Part shown: positions 50,601-59,607 of the stretch, one piece after another
How the letters are laid out: each line of letters opens with the position of its first letter
How positions within the stretch are numbered: the first letter of the stretch is position 1
From: JAZDFP01 sp043801445
Lineage (GTDB): Bacteria; Planctomycetota; MHYJ01; JACQXL01
Reading direction: 5' to 3'
DNA: 64,000 bases
Assembly (NCBI GenBank): GCA_043801445.1
Contig: JAZDMB010000023.1
Location: 1 to 64,000 of the forward strand
Notes under the pieces: generated by a model
Databases searched by the model: none
What the model saw: only the letters and a program-made list of their open reading frames with translations
What the model was told of the DNA's origin: nothing
Made by a program: the position numbers and the translations under genes

Positions 50601-51936
50601 TAATAGAAAACGCGTGGTATTTATCGTTAAAGTGTTTCTCAAATCTTTCCTCTATATCTTTCATCATAATTCTACTGACAATTTGCGGCGTATTGAATAC
50701 CTGCTTGTAATCAGAAACAGTAATAATTTTATTAAAATAGTAGCCGGCGAATAAAGAGGCAATGGCCATGGGCGAGTTAAATACCCAAGCAAATTTACCT
50801 ATTAATTTCCGTTTCTGCTGCTCCAAAGCACGTTTATTAAACAGTTTTTTTTGAAACACCTTCTTCAATTCATCGATAATTCTTCGATAAAGTATTTCCG
50901 GCTGTTCTGTATCAGCGGAAATGACGGTAAATCCAAAGGTTTTTTGCGTGCTATAAGAACAACCAAACCTATCATCAATTAATTTCTCCTCATACAGTTT
51001 AGAGAATAATTTAGAACTCTTGCTAAAAATTAATTCCAGCAAAATATCCGTAATAATACTCTGTTTAAGCAAAGGCATTCCTTCAAACCCGGTTTTGGTC
51101 TCTTTGTACCCCATAAGAAGATTGGAAATACTCAGCGGCATTTTTTCTATGGTAGAACGATTCTGAATATCGTCAGGTTCATCAGGAATGTTGCGAATAA
51201 TTTCAGAATCAGCTTTTACCGGACTATCATCAGACTTTTTCTGAAATATATTTTTTACAGGATACAATTTATCCATCGTCTGCTCTAATTGATAAATAAC
51301 CTGATGTGGTTGAACATCACCGCAAATAACCGCCACCATATTAGACGGCTGATAAAATGTTCTATAACATTCATAAAGCATTTCTTGATTGATATTCCGA
51401 ACGCTTTCAACCGTTCCGCCAATCGATATTCTAACCGGATGCTTTTGATAAAGATTTCTAATCAAATTCTCGTACACTCTAACATTAGCCATATCGGCAT
51501 ACATTCGTAATTCCTGTTCAATAATTAATTTCTCACTTTCCACGCTGTCCTTGTGAAAATATGAAGTGAATAACAACCTGAGCAGAACGTCTAAATTCTC
51601 AGTAAAATAATCTGTGCCGGAAAAATAATAGGTGGTTGTCTGGTAGCTAGTGAACGCATTATAAGATGAACCATAGCGAGCGAATTCCATTGTGATATCG
51701 CCGCTTTCTTTTTTGAATTGCTGATGCTCTAAAAAGTGGGCAATGCCCTCCGGCATAGTTATCAATTCATTCCTTGCCGCCTGACGCCATGAATTATCTA
51801 TTGAACCGTAATTAACCGCTATCAGGACTATTTTCTCATTGATTCCTTTTTTGGGTACGACAAAAACAGGTAACCCGCATTCAAGAAAAGTGAAAAAATA
51901 CTTTTCATTAAGTGCTTTACCGAAAACTTTCTGCAT
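50587..51936 (-). CDS. M16-family zinc peptidase (YmfH-like)
   Basis: 449 residues, single-domain-pair M16 size. The inverted zinc motif HFLEH (in GIAHFLEHQQF) sits near residue 88, with the downstream glutamate in VESEKLIIEQELRMY about 75 residues on. C-terminal parts have the usual non-catalytic repeat. The likely class is the YmfH-type processing peptidase; the substrate is unknown. It is divergent from nadA and convergent with ybgC. Confidence 0.88.
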   Translation of the reverse strand: MQKVFGKALNEKYFFTFLECGLPVFVVPKKGINEKIVLIAVNYGSIDNSWRQAARNELITMPEGIAHFLEHQQFKKESGDITMEFARYGSSYNAFTSYQTTTYYFSGTDYFTENLDVLLRLLFTSYFHKDSVESEKLIIEQELRMYADMANVRVYENLIRNLYQKHPVRISIGGTVESVRNINQEMLYECYRTFYQPSNMVAVICGDVQPHQVIYQLEQTMDKLYPVKNIFQKKSDDSPVKADSEIIRNIPDEPDDIQNRSTIEKMPLSISNLLMGYKETKTGFEGMPLLKQSIITDILLELIFSKSSKLFSKLYEEKLIDDRFGCSYSTQKTFGFTVISADTEQPEILYRRIIDELKKVFQKKLFNKRALEQQKRKLIGKFAWVFNSPMAIASLFAGYYFNKIITVSDYKQVFNTPQIVSRIMMKDIEERFEKHFNDKYHAFSIIKPL

Positions 51937-52010
51937 ATAACTTGCTCAATTCTTTTGACCGCAATATATTGTTTCTTATAATAGTTTAATATATAATTTC
52001 TACAATATTT

Positions 52011-52925
52011 ATGCCATCAATAATTGCTCGGATTCAACAACTCAAAAAAGATAAAAATGCCATTATCCTGGCACACAATTATCAACTTCCTGAAGTCCAG
52101 GATATTGCTGATTACGTAGGTGATTCTTTAGGTTTAGCCCAACAGGCAGCTCAAAACAATGATGCCAAGATTATAGTTTTTTGCGGTGTCGATTTTATGG
52201 CTGAAACTGCCGCGATTATCTGCCCCGATAAAACAGTCCTGATACCCGACCTGCACGCCGGTTGTCCTATGGCTAATATGATTACCGTCAGGGAATTACT
52301 GGAATTGAAAAAGCAATTCCCGGATGCCGTGGTAGTTACTTATATCAACAGCAGTGCGGAGATTAAGGCTGAAAGCGATTATTGCTGCACTTCTTCCAAT
52401 GCCATTAAAGTCGTTCAAGGCATCCCCAAGGAAAAACGTATCATCTTTATTCCAGACCAGCATTTGGGCAATTATGTAAATTCGCAAACCGGCCGTCAAG
52501 CGGATACGATTCTCTGGCACGGTTATTGCCCGACTCATAAAAGAATCCTAGCTGAAGATGTCCGGAAGAGAAAAAAAATATATCCTCAATCGCGTGTCGT
52601 GGTCCATCCGGAATGCACTACCGAGGTGATTGCGCTGGCTGATAAAGTCGCTTCAACCAGCGAAACTTTAAAGTATTGCCGGGAATCCAAAGACAAAGAA
52701 TTCATTATCGGCACGGAAATAGGACTGCTCCATCGCCTAAAAAAAGAAAACCCTGACAAGACTTTTATTACCGCCTCAGACTTTGCCGATTGCCCGAATA
52801 TGAAGCTTAACTCCTTGGAAAAAATCATGTGGTCGCTGGAAGATTCAGTCTATAGAATAACCGTACCCGAGAAGATTGCCGAATCGGCATTAAAATCAAT
52901 CCGGAGAATGTTAGATATCAAATAA
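52011..52925 (+). CDS. nadA: Quinolinate synthase A
   Basis: 304 residues. It condenses iminoaspartate with DHAP to quinolinate, the second step of de novo NAD synthesis, with a [4Fe-4S] cluster. The three family cysteines are in CGVDFMAETAAI (about residue 62-65 region), DYCCTSSNA and DFADCPNMKLN; HNYQLPEVQDIADYVGDS, DLHAGCPMAN, VHPECTTEV and WHGYCPTH are also typical. nadB and nadC are not in the window. The start at 52011 is close to the divergent M16 gene (75 bp). Confidence 0.95.
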   Translation: MPSIIARIQQLKKDKNAIILAHNYQLPEVQDIADYVGDSLGLAQQAAQNNDAKIIVFCGVDFMAETAAIICPDKTVLIPDLHAGCPMANMITVRELLELKKQFPDAVVVTYINSSAEIKAESDYCCTSSNAIKVVQGIPKEKRIIFIPDQHLGNYVNSQTGRQADTILWHGYCPTHKRILAEDVRKRKKIYPQSRVVVHPECTTEVIALADKVASTSETLKYCRESKDKEFIIGTEIGLLHRLKKENPDKTFITASDFADCPNMKLNSLEKIMWSLEDSVYRITVPEKIAESALKSIRRMLDIK

Positions 52926-52977
52926 GCGAATAACATATTTTGTATTTTCTATAAAATTACCATGTTTATATTAATTA

Positions 52978-53005
52978 TTGACATAAAAATATTTGTTAAT
53001 ATAAT
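52978..53005 (+). promoter_or_regulatory. Perfect consensus promoter of the SPOR-like/small basic protein pair
   Basis: TTGACA (52978-52983), a 16-bp spacer, TATAAT (53000-53005), with a second TATAAT at 53005-53010. The start of transcription is near 53012; AAGGAG (53032-53037) then lies 7 nt before the ATG at 53045. Confidence 0.75.
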
Positions 53006-53044
53006 ATAATGTATTAAGATTTCGGTATTACAAGGAGTAAAAAC

Positions 53045-53776
53045 ATGTTTATGAGAAAAGATAAACCAGAACTTTTCGAATTACTTAGAACTAACAAATC
53101 TAAATTAAACTCGACATCGCCTTATGCTACTAAAGAAGAAGTTGCGACTCATACTGCACCGTCAAGTTCAGAGTCTGCTCCGATTCCTTATCATTCACAG
53201 CCTTTGGTTAATTCTAAGGCTTATCCAAAACTGAAGATGCCCTTCCCGACCAATATTAAAGGTTTTCACCCTCTTGCAAAATCTAAAGAACAAACTTTCG
53301 GTCATCCCTCAACACCTGATAAAACGGCTCGTTATCAGACACAGGAAAAGAAAAAACCAATAAATTATAGTAAATTTTTCATTCCGACAGTCATTGTTGC
53401 CGCATTAATTATCGTGGCTTATCTTATATTCGTTCTGCCATCCCAAGATAAACAACCGACGATTCCTACTCCAAGCACCACTGATACCAATAATAATACC
53501 ATCACAGCAACTAATCGTTTCTGGTCTAATATGCTGATTTATTATAAAGACAATGCTGAGGGTCAAAGCTCCTGCAATAAAAGACTGACATTCCTTATGG
53601 ACAAAAATATCAGCGGTGTTTTCACCAGAAAAGAACGAATTCAAAATAGTTCATGCATTGTTATCTATGCAGGCAAATACCGTTCATTAGAGGAAGCAAA
53701 GAAAGAACACTCTCACTTAAAACAATTACACTATGCCTTTAAAAATTTACAGGCTGTAGAATTAGGAGAAAAATAA
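53045..53776 (+). CDS. Membrane protein with possible C-terminal SPOR-like domain
   Basis: 243 residues. The N-terminal MFMRKDKPELFELLRTNKSK motif is followed by a Ser/Pro/Lys-rich disordered stretch (to about 110), one membrane helix (about 118-138), a Thr/Asn linker and a C-terminal domain (about 160-243) with IVIYAGKYRSLEEAKKEHSHLKQL, which resembles SPOR peptidoglycan-binding repeats (V-x-V-G-x-y-x-s-x-x-x-A). SPOR assignment is tentative. It shares a strong promoter and a 2-nt gap with the small basic protein gene, so the pair is coupled. Confidence 0.65.
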   Translation: MFMRKDKPELFELLRTNKSKLNSTSPYATKEEVATHTAPSSSESAPIPYHSQPLVNSKAYPKLKMPFPTNIKGFHPLAKSKEQTFGHPSTPDKTARYQTQEKKKPINYSKFFIPTVIVAALIIVAYLIFVLPSQDKQPTIPTPSTTDTNNNTITATNRFWSNMLIYYKDNAEGQSSCNKRLTFLMDKNISGVFTRKERIQNSSCIVIYAGKYRSLEEAKKEHSHLKQLHYAFKNLQAVELGEK

Positions 53777-53778
53777 AT

Positions 53779-54132
53779 ATGTCAATTCATAGGAGTCTTG
53801 TTTTACGCGAAAAACTGAGACGTCATCGCAACGTCCTAAGCAGAAGCGAAAGACTGCAGCGTTTGATAGAAGACGGAAAATTCGAGGACAAATCCTCGGT
53901 CTTTGGGCTTCCTAAACTGCGGAATATCCTTACCCGTGCGAAAAAGGTTAAGAAAGAAACCGCTGAGACACCAGCTGCTGGTGCAGTTACAGACACAGCA
54001 GCAACACCGGGTGCCACCCAGGTTTCCGGCGCTAAAACGGCTACGGCCGGAGCCAAATCGGCATCGGAAGCCAAACCTTCCGCAACAAAGGATAAAGCCG
54101 TTGCGTCTAAAACAAAAGCAGACAAAAAATAA
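53779..54132 (+). CDS. PVC-superphylum small basic protein with Ala/Lys-rich tail
   Basis: 117 residues. The first ~60 (MSIHRSLVLREKLRRHRNVLS, SERLQRLIEDGKFEDKSSVFGLPKLRN) match the small basic protein family (TIGR04137) that I know from Chlamydiae, Verrucomicrobia and Planctomycetes. The remainder is a disordered Ala/Thr/Lys tail (TDTAATPGATQ, KATSASEAK-like) absent from the minimal form. The protein is strongly basic and may bind RNA or DNA; its role is not established. The tail resembles histone-H1-like termini. Confidence 0.8.
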   Translation: MSIHRSLVLREKLRRHRNVLSRSERLQRLIEDGKFEDKSSVFGLPKLRNILTRAKKVKKETAETPAAGAVTDTAATPGATQVSGAKTATAGAKSASEAKPSATKDKAVASKTKADKK

Positions 54133-54170
54133 TCTATTACCGTACATAAGGAATGATTTAAAGTAATTTT

Positions 54171-54280
54171 CACCACAGAGACATTTATCCCATCAGAGGA
54201 ACAAAGAATAAAATTTATTCTTTTGTGTTATTTGTGCCGCCTGCGGTGAGCCCACCATCGGGGTGTGGTTAATCTTTTCT
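54171..54280. repeat. CACCACAGAGAC-type dispersed repeat, copy 1
   Basis: CACCACAGAGACATTTATCC, continuing CATCAGAGGAACAAAG, ending near GGGGTGTGGTTAATC. It shares the block CATTTATCCCATCAGAGG with the copy at 55331. Confidence 0.5.
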
Positions 54281-54296
54281 TAGAAGGAATAATTTT

Positions 54297-55322
54297 ATGA
54301 GAGCAGCAATATTTTATGGTCCAAAACAGCCGTTAAAAATAGAAGATTATCCTAAGCCTCAAATAAACGCCGACGAAGTCTTGATAAAAGTCGCTGCCTG
54401 TGGTGTCTGCCATACCGACCTTCATTATATTGACCATGGAGTCCCCACTTTCAAGAAACCGCCTTTTATCCTCGGACACGAAATATCCGGTACGGTTGCC
54501 GAAATCGGCGCCAACGTCAAGAACCTTAAAATCAATGACCGGGTTCTTTTACCGGCAGTGCTAACATGCGGAACCTGTGAATTCTGCCGTATCGGCCGCG
54601 AAAACATCTGCAAGACAATGATTATGTTCGGCAATCATATTGACGGCGGTTACGCCGAATTCGTCAAGGCGCCGGCCAAAGATGTCTTTATCCTACCTCA
54701 GGAAATACCTCTGGCAGAAGGCTGTATTATTGCTGATGCCATTTCCACGCCTTATCATGCCGTTAAAAACCGGGGCAAGGTAAGAGCGGGTGATATTGTC
54801 GCCGTCTTCGGCTGCGGCGGTGTGGGCATAAATCTCGTTCAATTAAGTGCGGCTTGCGGCGCCACAGTCATTGCGGTTGACATCATTGACAAAAAATTGG
54901 ATTGGGCTAAGGAATTCGGCGCAACATACATATTCAATGCTTCCAAAACACCTGATGTAACCAAAGACATCAGAAAATTAACCAGCGGTGGTGTTGACAT
55001 TGCCTTTGAGGCAATCGGTAATCCTACAACTATGACCACGGCTTATAACTCTTTGAAAAAAGGCGGCCGGCTCTGCATAGTCGGTTATACTGATAAAGAT
55101 ATCACGCTCTCTGCGGCAAAAATGATGTTCTTTGAGATGGAAGTCATCGGCTCGCTCGGCTGCCGACCGGTGGATTATCCCCGTCTGATAGAAATGGCTC
55201 GTATCGGGAAAATTCAGGTTGCACCTCTGGTCACCCACAAATTCCCGCTGGATAAGATTAATGATGCCTTCGACACCCTGCGCAAAGGCGAATCGTTACG
55301 CTCAATCGTAACAATGACATAA
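54297..55322 (+). CDS. Zinc-dependent alcohol dehydrogenase (MDR family)
   Basis: 341 residues. Catalytic zinc ligands are in CGVCHTDLHYI and GHEISGTV. The structural zinc lobe is CGTCEFCRIGRENIC (four Cys). The Rossmann motif is AVFGCGGVGINLVQL, followed by an acidic residue (VDIIDKK) that favours NAD. Overall it resembles the 6-hydroxycyclohex-1-ene-carbonyl-CoA dehydrogenase and propanol-preferring branches; the substrate cannot be told. A dispersed repeat precedes it and another follows, so it is probably monocistronic. Confidence 0.9.
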   Translation: MRAAIFYGPKQPLKIEDYPKPQINADEVLIKVAACGVCHTDLHYIDHGVPTFKKPPFILGHEISGTVAEIGANVKNLKINDRVLLPAVLTCGTCEFCRIGRENICKTMIMFGNHIDGGYAEFVKAPAKDVFILPQEIPLAEGCIIADAISTPYHAVKNRGKVRAGDIVAVFGCGGVGINLVQLSAACGATVIAVDIIDKKLDWAKEFGATYIFNASKTPDVTKDIRKLTSGGVDIAFEAIGNPTTMTTAYNSLKKGGRLCIVGYTDKDITLSAAKMMFFEMEVIGSLGCRPVDYPRLIEMARIGKIQVAPLVTHKFPLDKINDAFDTLRKGESLRSIVTMT

Positions 55323-55330
55323 TTAAATAT

Positions 55331-55436
55331 TCACCACGAAAACATTTATCCCATCAGAGGGACAAAGGACGCAAAGATTTCTCTGTGCTTGGAGTTTATC
55401 CCGCCAGAAGAAGGATGCCTCTGTGGTTAATCCTTA
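55331..55436. repeat. CACCACGAAAAC-type dispersed repeat, copy 2
   Basis: A second copy of the repeat at 54171, with CATTTATCCCATCAGAGG (about 55341-55358) and a related GTTTATCCCGCCAGAAGA block (about 55393-55410). It ends CCTCTGTGGTTAATCC and reaches to the start of the next gene. Confidence 0.5.
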
Positions 55437-55440
55437 AAGA

Positions 55441-56841
55441 ATGAAAATAATAATTATCGGTAGTGGTGCGGCAGGAATTTCGGCGGTTCAGACTATCCGC
55501 CAGAACGACCCGGATAAAGAACTAAATATCACTCTTATCTCATCAGAACGGGAAACAACTTATTCACCCTGCGCCTTGCCCTATGTGATTTCAGCTAATA
55601 TTCCCTATAAAAGATTAGCCCGCCTGGACAAAAAGTTCTTTAAGGAGAATAAAGTTCAGGCGTTCTGGGGGGGCTCTGTCTGTAAAATCAGCCCGGCTAA
55701 AAAATGTGTTACCCTCAAAAACGGCAAAACATTCTTTTATGACAAACTGCTGATTGCCACCGGCTCTGTTCCAGTAAAACCTCCCATACAGGGTATTGAC
55801 AAAAAAGGTGTATTCTGTGTAGATACATTAAGCAACACTCGAAGAATCAAAAATTACCTCAGGTACGAGAAGATAATATCGTCCAAAGGCAAAACTAATG
55901 GGAAGATAGCCATTATCGGCGCCGGATTTACCGGCATTGAAACCGCTTTGGCACTCAGAAAACAAGGAATAGAGGTTGTTATCCTTGAAATGCTTGACCG
56001 TATCTTAGCCCGAATGCTGGATGCGGATTTTATTAATCTGGTTCATCAGAAAATCAGTTCCTTGCCCACAGATAACGGCGAAAAAACCATTGAATTCAAA
56101 CTCTCAACCGAGGTGGTGGAAATCAAGGGAAAAGACAAGGTGAAATCAGTTGTCCTGAAAAATGGAGATAATATCCCGGTTAATATGGTCATAGTTGCGG
56201 TCGGAGTAAAACCGAATATGTGGTTCCTTAATGAAAGCGAGATTAAGACTAATAAGGGTATTGTGGTAGATACCAGGATGCAAACGAGCGTACCAGATAT
56301 CTATGCGGCCGGCGACGTGGCAGAAACATTTGATTATATCACCGGAGAAAAGACTATTTCGGCAATCTGGCCCAATGCAGTAGAGCAGGGTAAAATCGCC
56401 GCACTGAATATCATCGGCAAAGAAACCCATTATCAAGGCGCTTATAACATCAATGTCCTTAATTTAGAAGGAACACCCGTAGTATCTATGGGCGAAATAT
56501 TCGATGGCTACCCACCGCCTACAGGTGGCGGTATTACTGAAAAATTCACTGCCACCCATTCAGACGAGCCTCGCCCCTCCGGACTGGATGATATTGTATT
56601 ACGGGGCTCATACACCTACCAAAACGAAAACTCAAATAGACGTCTTTTCCTAATGAAAAATAACAAGGCTCAAATCGATGATTTTAGAATGGTCGGCTTT
56701 GAATCAATCGGTGAATTCCGCAATCTCGGATTTATCTGGTCATCTATCCAGAAAAAAACGTCCATTCTGGCATTGGATTCAAATATACTCAAAGACAATA
56801 CTGTACCATTCAATACTCAAAAAGTAGCAAATAATAGTTAA
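55441..56841 (+). CDS. Pyridine nucleotide-disulfide oxidoreductase, NADH oxidase/CoA-disulfide reductase-like
   Basis: 466 residues. FAD-binding IIIGSGAAGISAVQTI, the active-site cysteine in YSPCALPYVIS (the single-Cys type of NADH oxidase and CoA-disulfide reductase), NAD-binding AIIGAGFTGIETALAL, and the second FAD motif DIYAAGDVAE are all present. The C-terminal dimerisation domain is interrupted (about residues 370-385, THSDEPRPSGLDD) by an in-frame palindromic element (nt 56551-56586). It could lower oxygen or recycle thiols in an anaerobe. The precise reaction is not determined. Confidence 0.88.
   Translation: MKIIIIGSGAAGISAVQTIRQNDPDKELNITLISSERETTYSPCALPYVISANIPYKRLARLDKKFFKENKVQAFWGGSVCKISPAKKCVTLKNGKTFFYDKLLIATGSVPVKPPIQGIDKKGVFCVDTLSNTRRIKNYLRYEKIISSKGKTNGKIAIIGAGFTGIETALALRKQGIEVVILEMLDRILARMLDADFINLVHQKISSLPTDNGEKTIEFKLSTEVVEIKGKDKVKSVVLKNGDNIPVNMVIVAVGVKPNMWFLNESEIKTNKGIVVDTRMQTSVPDIYAAGDVAETFDYITGEKTISAIWPNAVEQGKIAALNIIGKETHYQGAYNINVLNLEGTPVVSMGEIFDGYPPPTGGGITEKFTATHSDEPRPSGLDDIVLRGSYTYQNENSNRRLFLMKNNKAQIDDFRMVGFESIGEFRNLGFIWSSIQKKTSILALDSNILKDNTVPFNTQKVANNS
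56551..56586. repeat. Intragenic palindromic element in the flavoprotein gene
   Basis: GCCACCCATTCAGACGAGCC followed by TCGCCCCTCCGG. It shares CTGCCACCC...CGAGCCTCGCC with the element in glmM (63776-63812) and codes in frame for HSDEPRPSG. Confidence 0.6.
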
Positions 56842-57348
56842 TAGCATTCCTCATCCAAACCTGACTGCCATCAGGCAGGTTTGACATTTAAAGAAAACCA
56901 ATCATTTCAACAATGCCTTTTAAGAGACATTTACAAGAATTATTAAATCCCCCTTTTGCAAAGGAGGAAATAGGGGGATTAGAGAAAAAAGCATATCCCT
57001 TACATGTCTTGTCCAAGTCCCTGTTTACCTACTTGGTTAAACAGGTTTTTCTATTTCAACCCATAGAGTTACGTTTTTTTAGGTCTTGAATTACCATCTA
57101 TGCCTTATATTAAGCCACATCCATAATGTTTCGTCCACCCATTTCCATGTTTAATATGGCTGATATGTGCCAAGAAGGTTTTCTATTTTTCTTGCTCGGT
57201 TATAAATGATTTGATATACAAAATCACTTGGAAAAGTATAAAAGACAACCGCTGATTTATCGTTCGCCTCGCTCAAGCAAGAGCGGAGCAGGGATTAAAC
57301 GCCGATACGGGTACAATAATCCGTATAATCTGCGGTTACAGAATTATA
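56842..57348. other. Intergenic region with hairpins, no gene
   Basis: 507 bp. Contents: an AAACCTG...CAGGTTT palindrome with an inner CAG/CTG (about 56866-56885); a widespread AATCCCCCTTTTGC...GGGGGATT inverted repeat (about 56945-56980); a terminator-like hairpin at 57020-57050; and the CCGTATAATCTGCGGTTAC word (about 57320-57340), related to the repeats near 38205. No ORF of interest. Confidence 0.5.
57020..57050 (+). terminator. Terminator-like hairpin with T-tract
   Basis: CCTGTTTA (57020-57027) pairs with TAAACAGG (57038-57045), followed by TTTTT (57046-57050). An alternative stem CCAAGT (57013-57018)/ACTTGG (57031-57036) would exclude it. It is 180 bp past the flavoprotein gene. Confidence 0.5.
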
Positions 57349-59469
57349 ATGAAAAAGCTGACTGATTCAGTTCAATATCTTAATGGGGTCGGTCCTCAGA
57401 GAATTAAATTATTCCAACACCTCGGTATCAGTAATATCTATGACCTTCTTTTTCATCTGCCCCGTAAATATTTAGACCGTAGCCAGATAAAGAAGATTAG
57501 AGAGGCGGTCAATAACGCTATCTCTAACGAAGAGATTACGGTTAGAGGTAAAATCACGGCTATCTCATATTACCGCACTAAATACCTTAAGAATATTTTT
57601 GAGATTGTTCTGAGCGACGAGACGGGTCATTTGTCTGCGACCTGGTTTAACCAGCCATATCTGCGGAATATCTTTTCTAAGGGCCAGACCGTAATCCTAT
57701 CCGGTAAAATGAAGTTTTACAAGCATCTTCAATTGAGTTCGCCTGAATACGAAATCATTCCGGAGAAGAATATAGATAATTTCTCGCCGCTTCATACGCA
57801 GGGCATCATTCCCTGTTATTCTTTGACCGAGGGCTTGACTCAGAAATTCATGCGCCGGATTATCAAAAATTGCCTACCTCTATATCTGCATTTAGTCAAT
57901 GAACTGACCCAGCACCTATACGGAATTCAAAACACTCCCAACTCAGAACTCATAACTTCGAATTCATTAAGCCAGGCGCTGGGACAAATCCATTTTCCGG
58001 ATTCACAGGAGATTATAGAAAAAGCCCGTCAATATCTGGTTTATGACGAATTATTTCTTTTTCAATTAGCATTAGAATTAAGACATTATCAAATAAAGAA
58101 GACCTCAGTCAAACACCGTCTTAAGATTTCTCCGCAGTTAGATGAACGAATCCGTAAACGGATTCCGTTTCAACTGACCCGCGCCCAAGAAAAGGTCATT
58201 AATGAAATCAGGTCTGATTTACTGGCTGATTATCCAATGAACCGGTTATTGCAAGGTGATGTCGGTTCAGGCAAGACGATTGTGGCGGTGTATGCGATTT
58301 TAACCGCCATCGGCAACGGATTGCAGGCAGCACTGATGGCACCGACCGAAATATTAGCCGAACAACATTTCCGGACTATATCCAAGTTGCTGGAAGGTTC
58401 ACAAGTCAGAATATTATTTCTAACGAGCGGCCTTAAAACCAAGGAGCGCCGCATGACGCGTGAGATTCTTAACCGGGGCGCGGTTGATTTGGTCATCGGA
58501 ACGCATGCACTGATTCAGCAGGATGTGGTTTTCAAAAAACTGGGGCTTTTGATTATTGATGAACAGCATAAATTCGGGGTAATGCAAAGGGCTGATTTAA
58601 GAAGCAAGGGCGAGAATCCCCATGTCCTGATAATGACCGCAACACCTATTCCACGCACCCTGGCGCTGACCGCCTTCGGCGATATGGATATTTCCACGAT
58701 TGACGAACTCCCGCCGGGCCGAATGCCGGTCCGGACGATTCTAAGACCTTCAACTAAAATGTCCAGCGCCTTTGATTTCATCAGGCATAAAATTAAGGAA
58801 GGTCGGCAGGTCTATTTCGTCTATCCTTTAATCGAAGATTCGCCCGAAACTACCCAGACACAGCAGCAATTATACAGAACCAATCTGAAATCAGCCACGA
58901 CTATGGCTAAATATCTCAAGGAAAAAATATTCCCCGAATGTAATGTGGCTGTATTACACGGCGCTATGGTCGATAAAAAGAAAGAAAAGATAATGCAGGA
59001 TTTCAGGAATGGAAAAATTAATATTCTGGTATCAACCGTAGTAATTGAGGTAGGCATAGATGTGTCCAATGCCTCGGTGATGGTGATAGAACATGCCGAA
59101 CGTTATGGCCTGGCGCAATTACATCAACTTAGGGGCAGAATCGGGCGGGGCGCTCATCAATCTTACTGCCTACTTTTCGGAGATTTCACCACACCTGAAG
59201 CAGAGCAAAGGCTTAAAATAATGGAAGAAACTAATGACGGCTTCAGGATTGCCGAAGAAGACCTGAGAATCCGAGGCCCAGGCGAATTCTTGGGCATCAA
59301 ACAAAGCGGATTGCCGGAATTCAAAATTGCTAATCTGGCAATTGATTTCAATATTCTTAAACTTGCCCGGACCGATGCCCAGAAAGCAATCAATAACAAC
59401 CGATTTTTAAATAAGAAATTGCTTCATAGAATCTCGCTTCATTTCAGGAACCTAATAACGTCTTCTTAA
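57349..59469 (+). CDS. recG: ATP-dependent DNA helicase RecG
   Basis: 706 residues, close to the usual ~690. It has the N-terminal wedge/OB domain (about 1-190, SVQYLNGVGPQRIKLFQHLGI start) that binds replication forks, Walker A LLQGDVGSGKTIVA near residue 305, DEQHKFGVMQR (motif II), MTATPIPRTL (motif III), and helicase motifs V-VI with VVIEVGIDVSNASVMV and QLHQLRGRIGRG. The C-terminal TRG-like region includes RIRGPGEFLGIKQSG. It drives fork regression. The preceding 500 bp have no gene. Confidence 0.95.
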   Translation: MKKLTDSVQYLNGVGPQRIKLFQHLGISNIYDLLFHLPRKYLDRSQIKKIREAVNNAISNEEITVRGKITAISYYRTKYLKNIFEIVLSDETGHLSATWFNQPYLRNIFSKGQTVILSGKMKFYKHLQLSSPEYEIIPEKNIDNFSPLHTQGIIPCYSLTEGLTQKFMRRIIKNCLPLYLHLVNELTQHLYGIQNTPNSELITSNSLSQALGQIHFPDSQEIIEKARQYLVYDELFLFQLALELRHYQIKKTSVKHRLKISPQLDERIRKRIPFQLTRAQEKVINEIRSDLLADYPMNRLLQGDVGSGKTIVAVYAILTAIGNGLQAALMAPTEILAEQHFRTISKLLEGSQVRILFLTSGLKTKERRMTREILNRGAVDLVIGTHALIQQDVVFKKLGLLIIDEQHKFGVMQRADLRSKGENPHVLIMTATPIPRTLALTAFGDMDISTIDELPPGRMPVRTILRPSTKMSSAFDFIRHKIKEGRQVYFVYPLIEDSPETTQTQQQLYRTNLKSATTMAKYLKEKIFPECNVAVLHGAMVDKKKEKIMQDFRNGKINILVSTVVIEVGIDVSNASVMVIEHAERYGLAQLHQLRGRIGRGAHQSYCLLFGDFTTPEAEQRLKIMEETNDGFRIAEEDLRIRGPGEFLGIKQSGLPEFKIANLAIDFNILKLARTDAQKAINNNRFLNKKLLHRISLHFRNLITSS

Positions 59470-59607
59470 TTGCAGTAAACTGATTTATCTGCTATATCTG
59501 TTTACGTATTGAGTTTTTGATTAAAAATTCTTATTTAATTACTGGACAAATTCCATTCGGAAATATCTATTATAATACAATACAAATAAAAAACGGGGGC
59601 TTATTTT

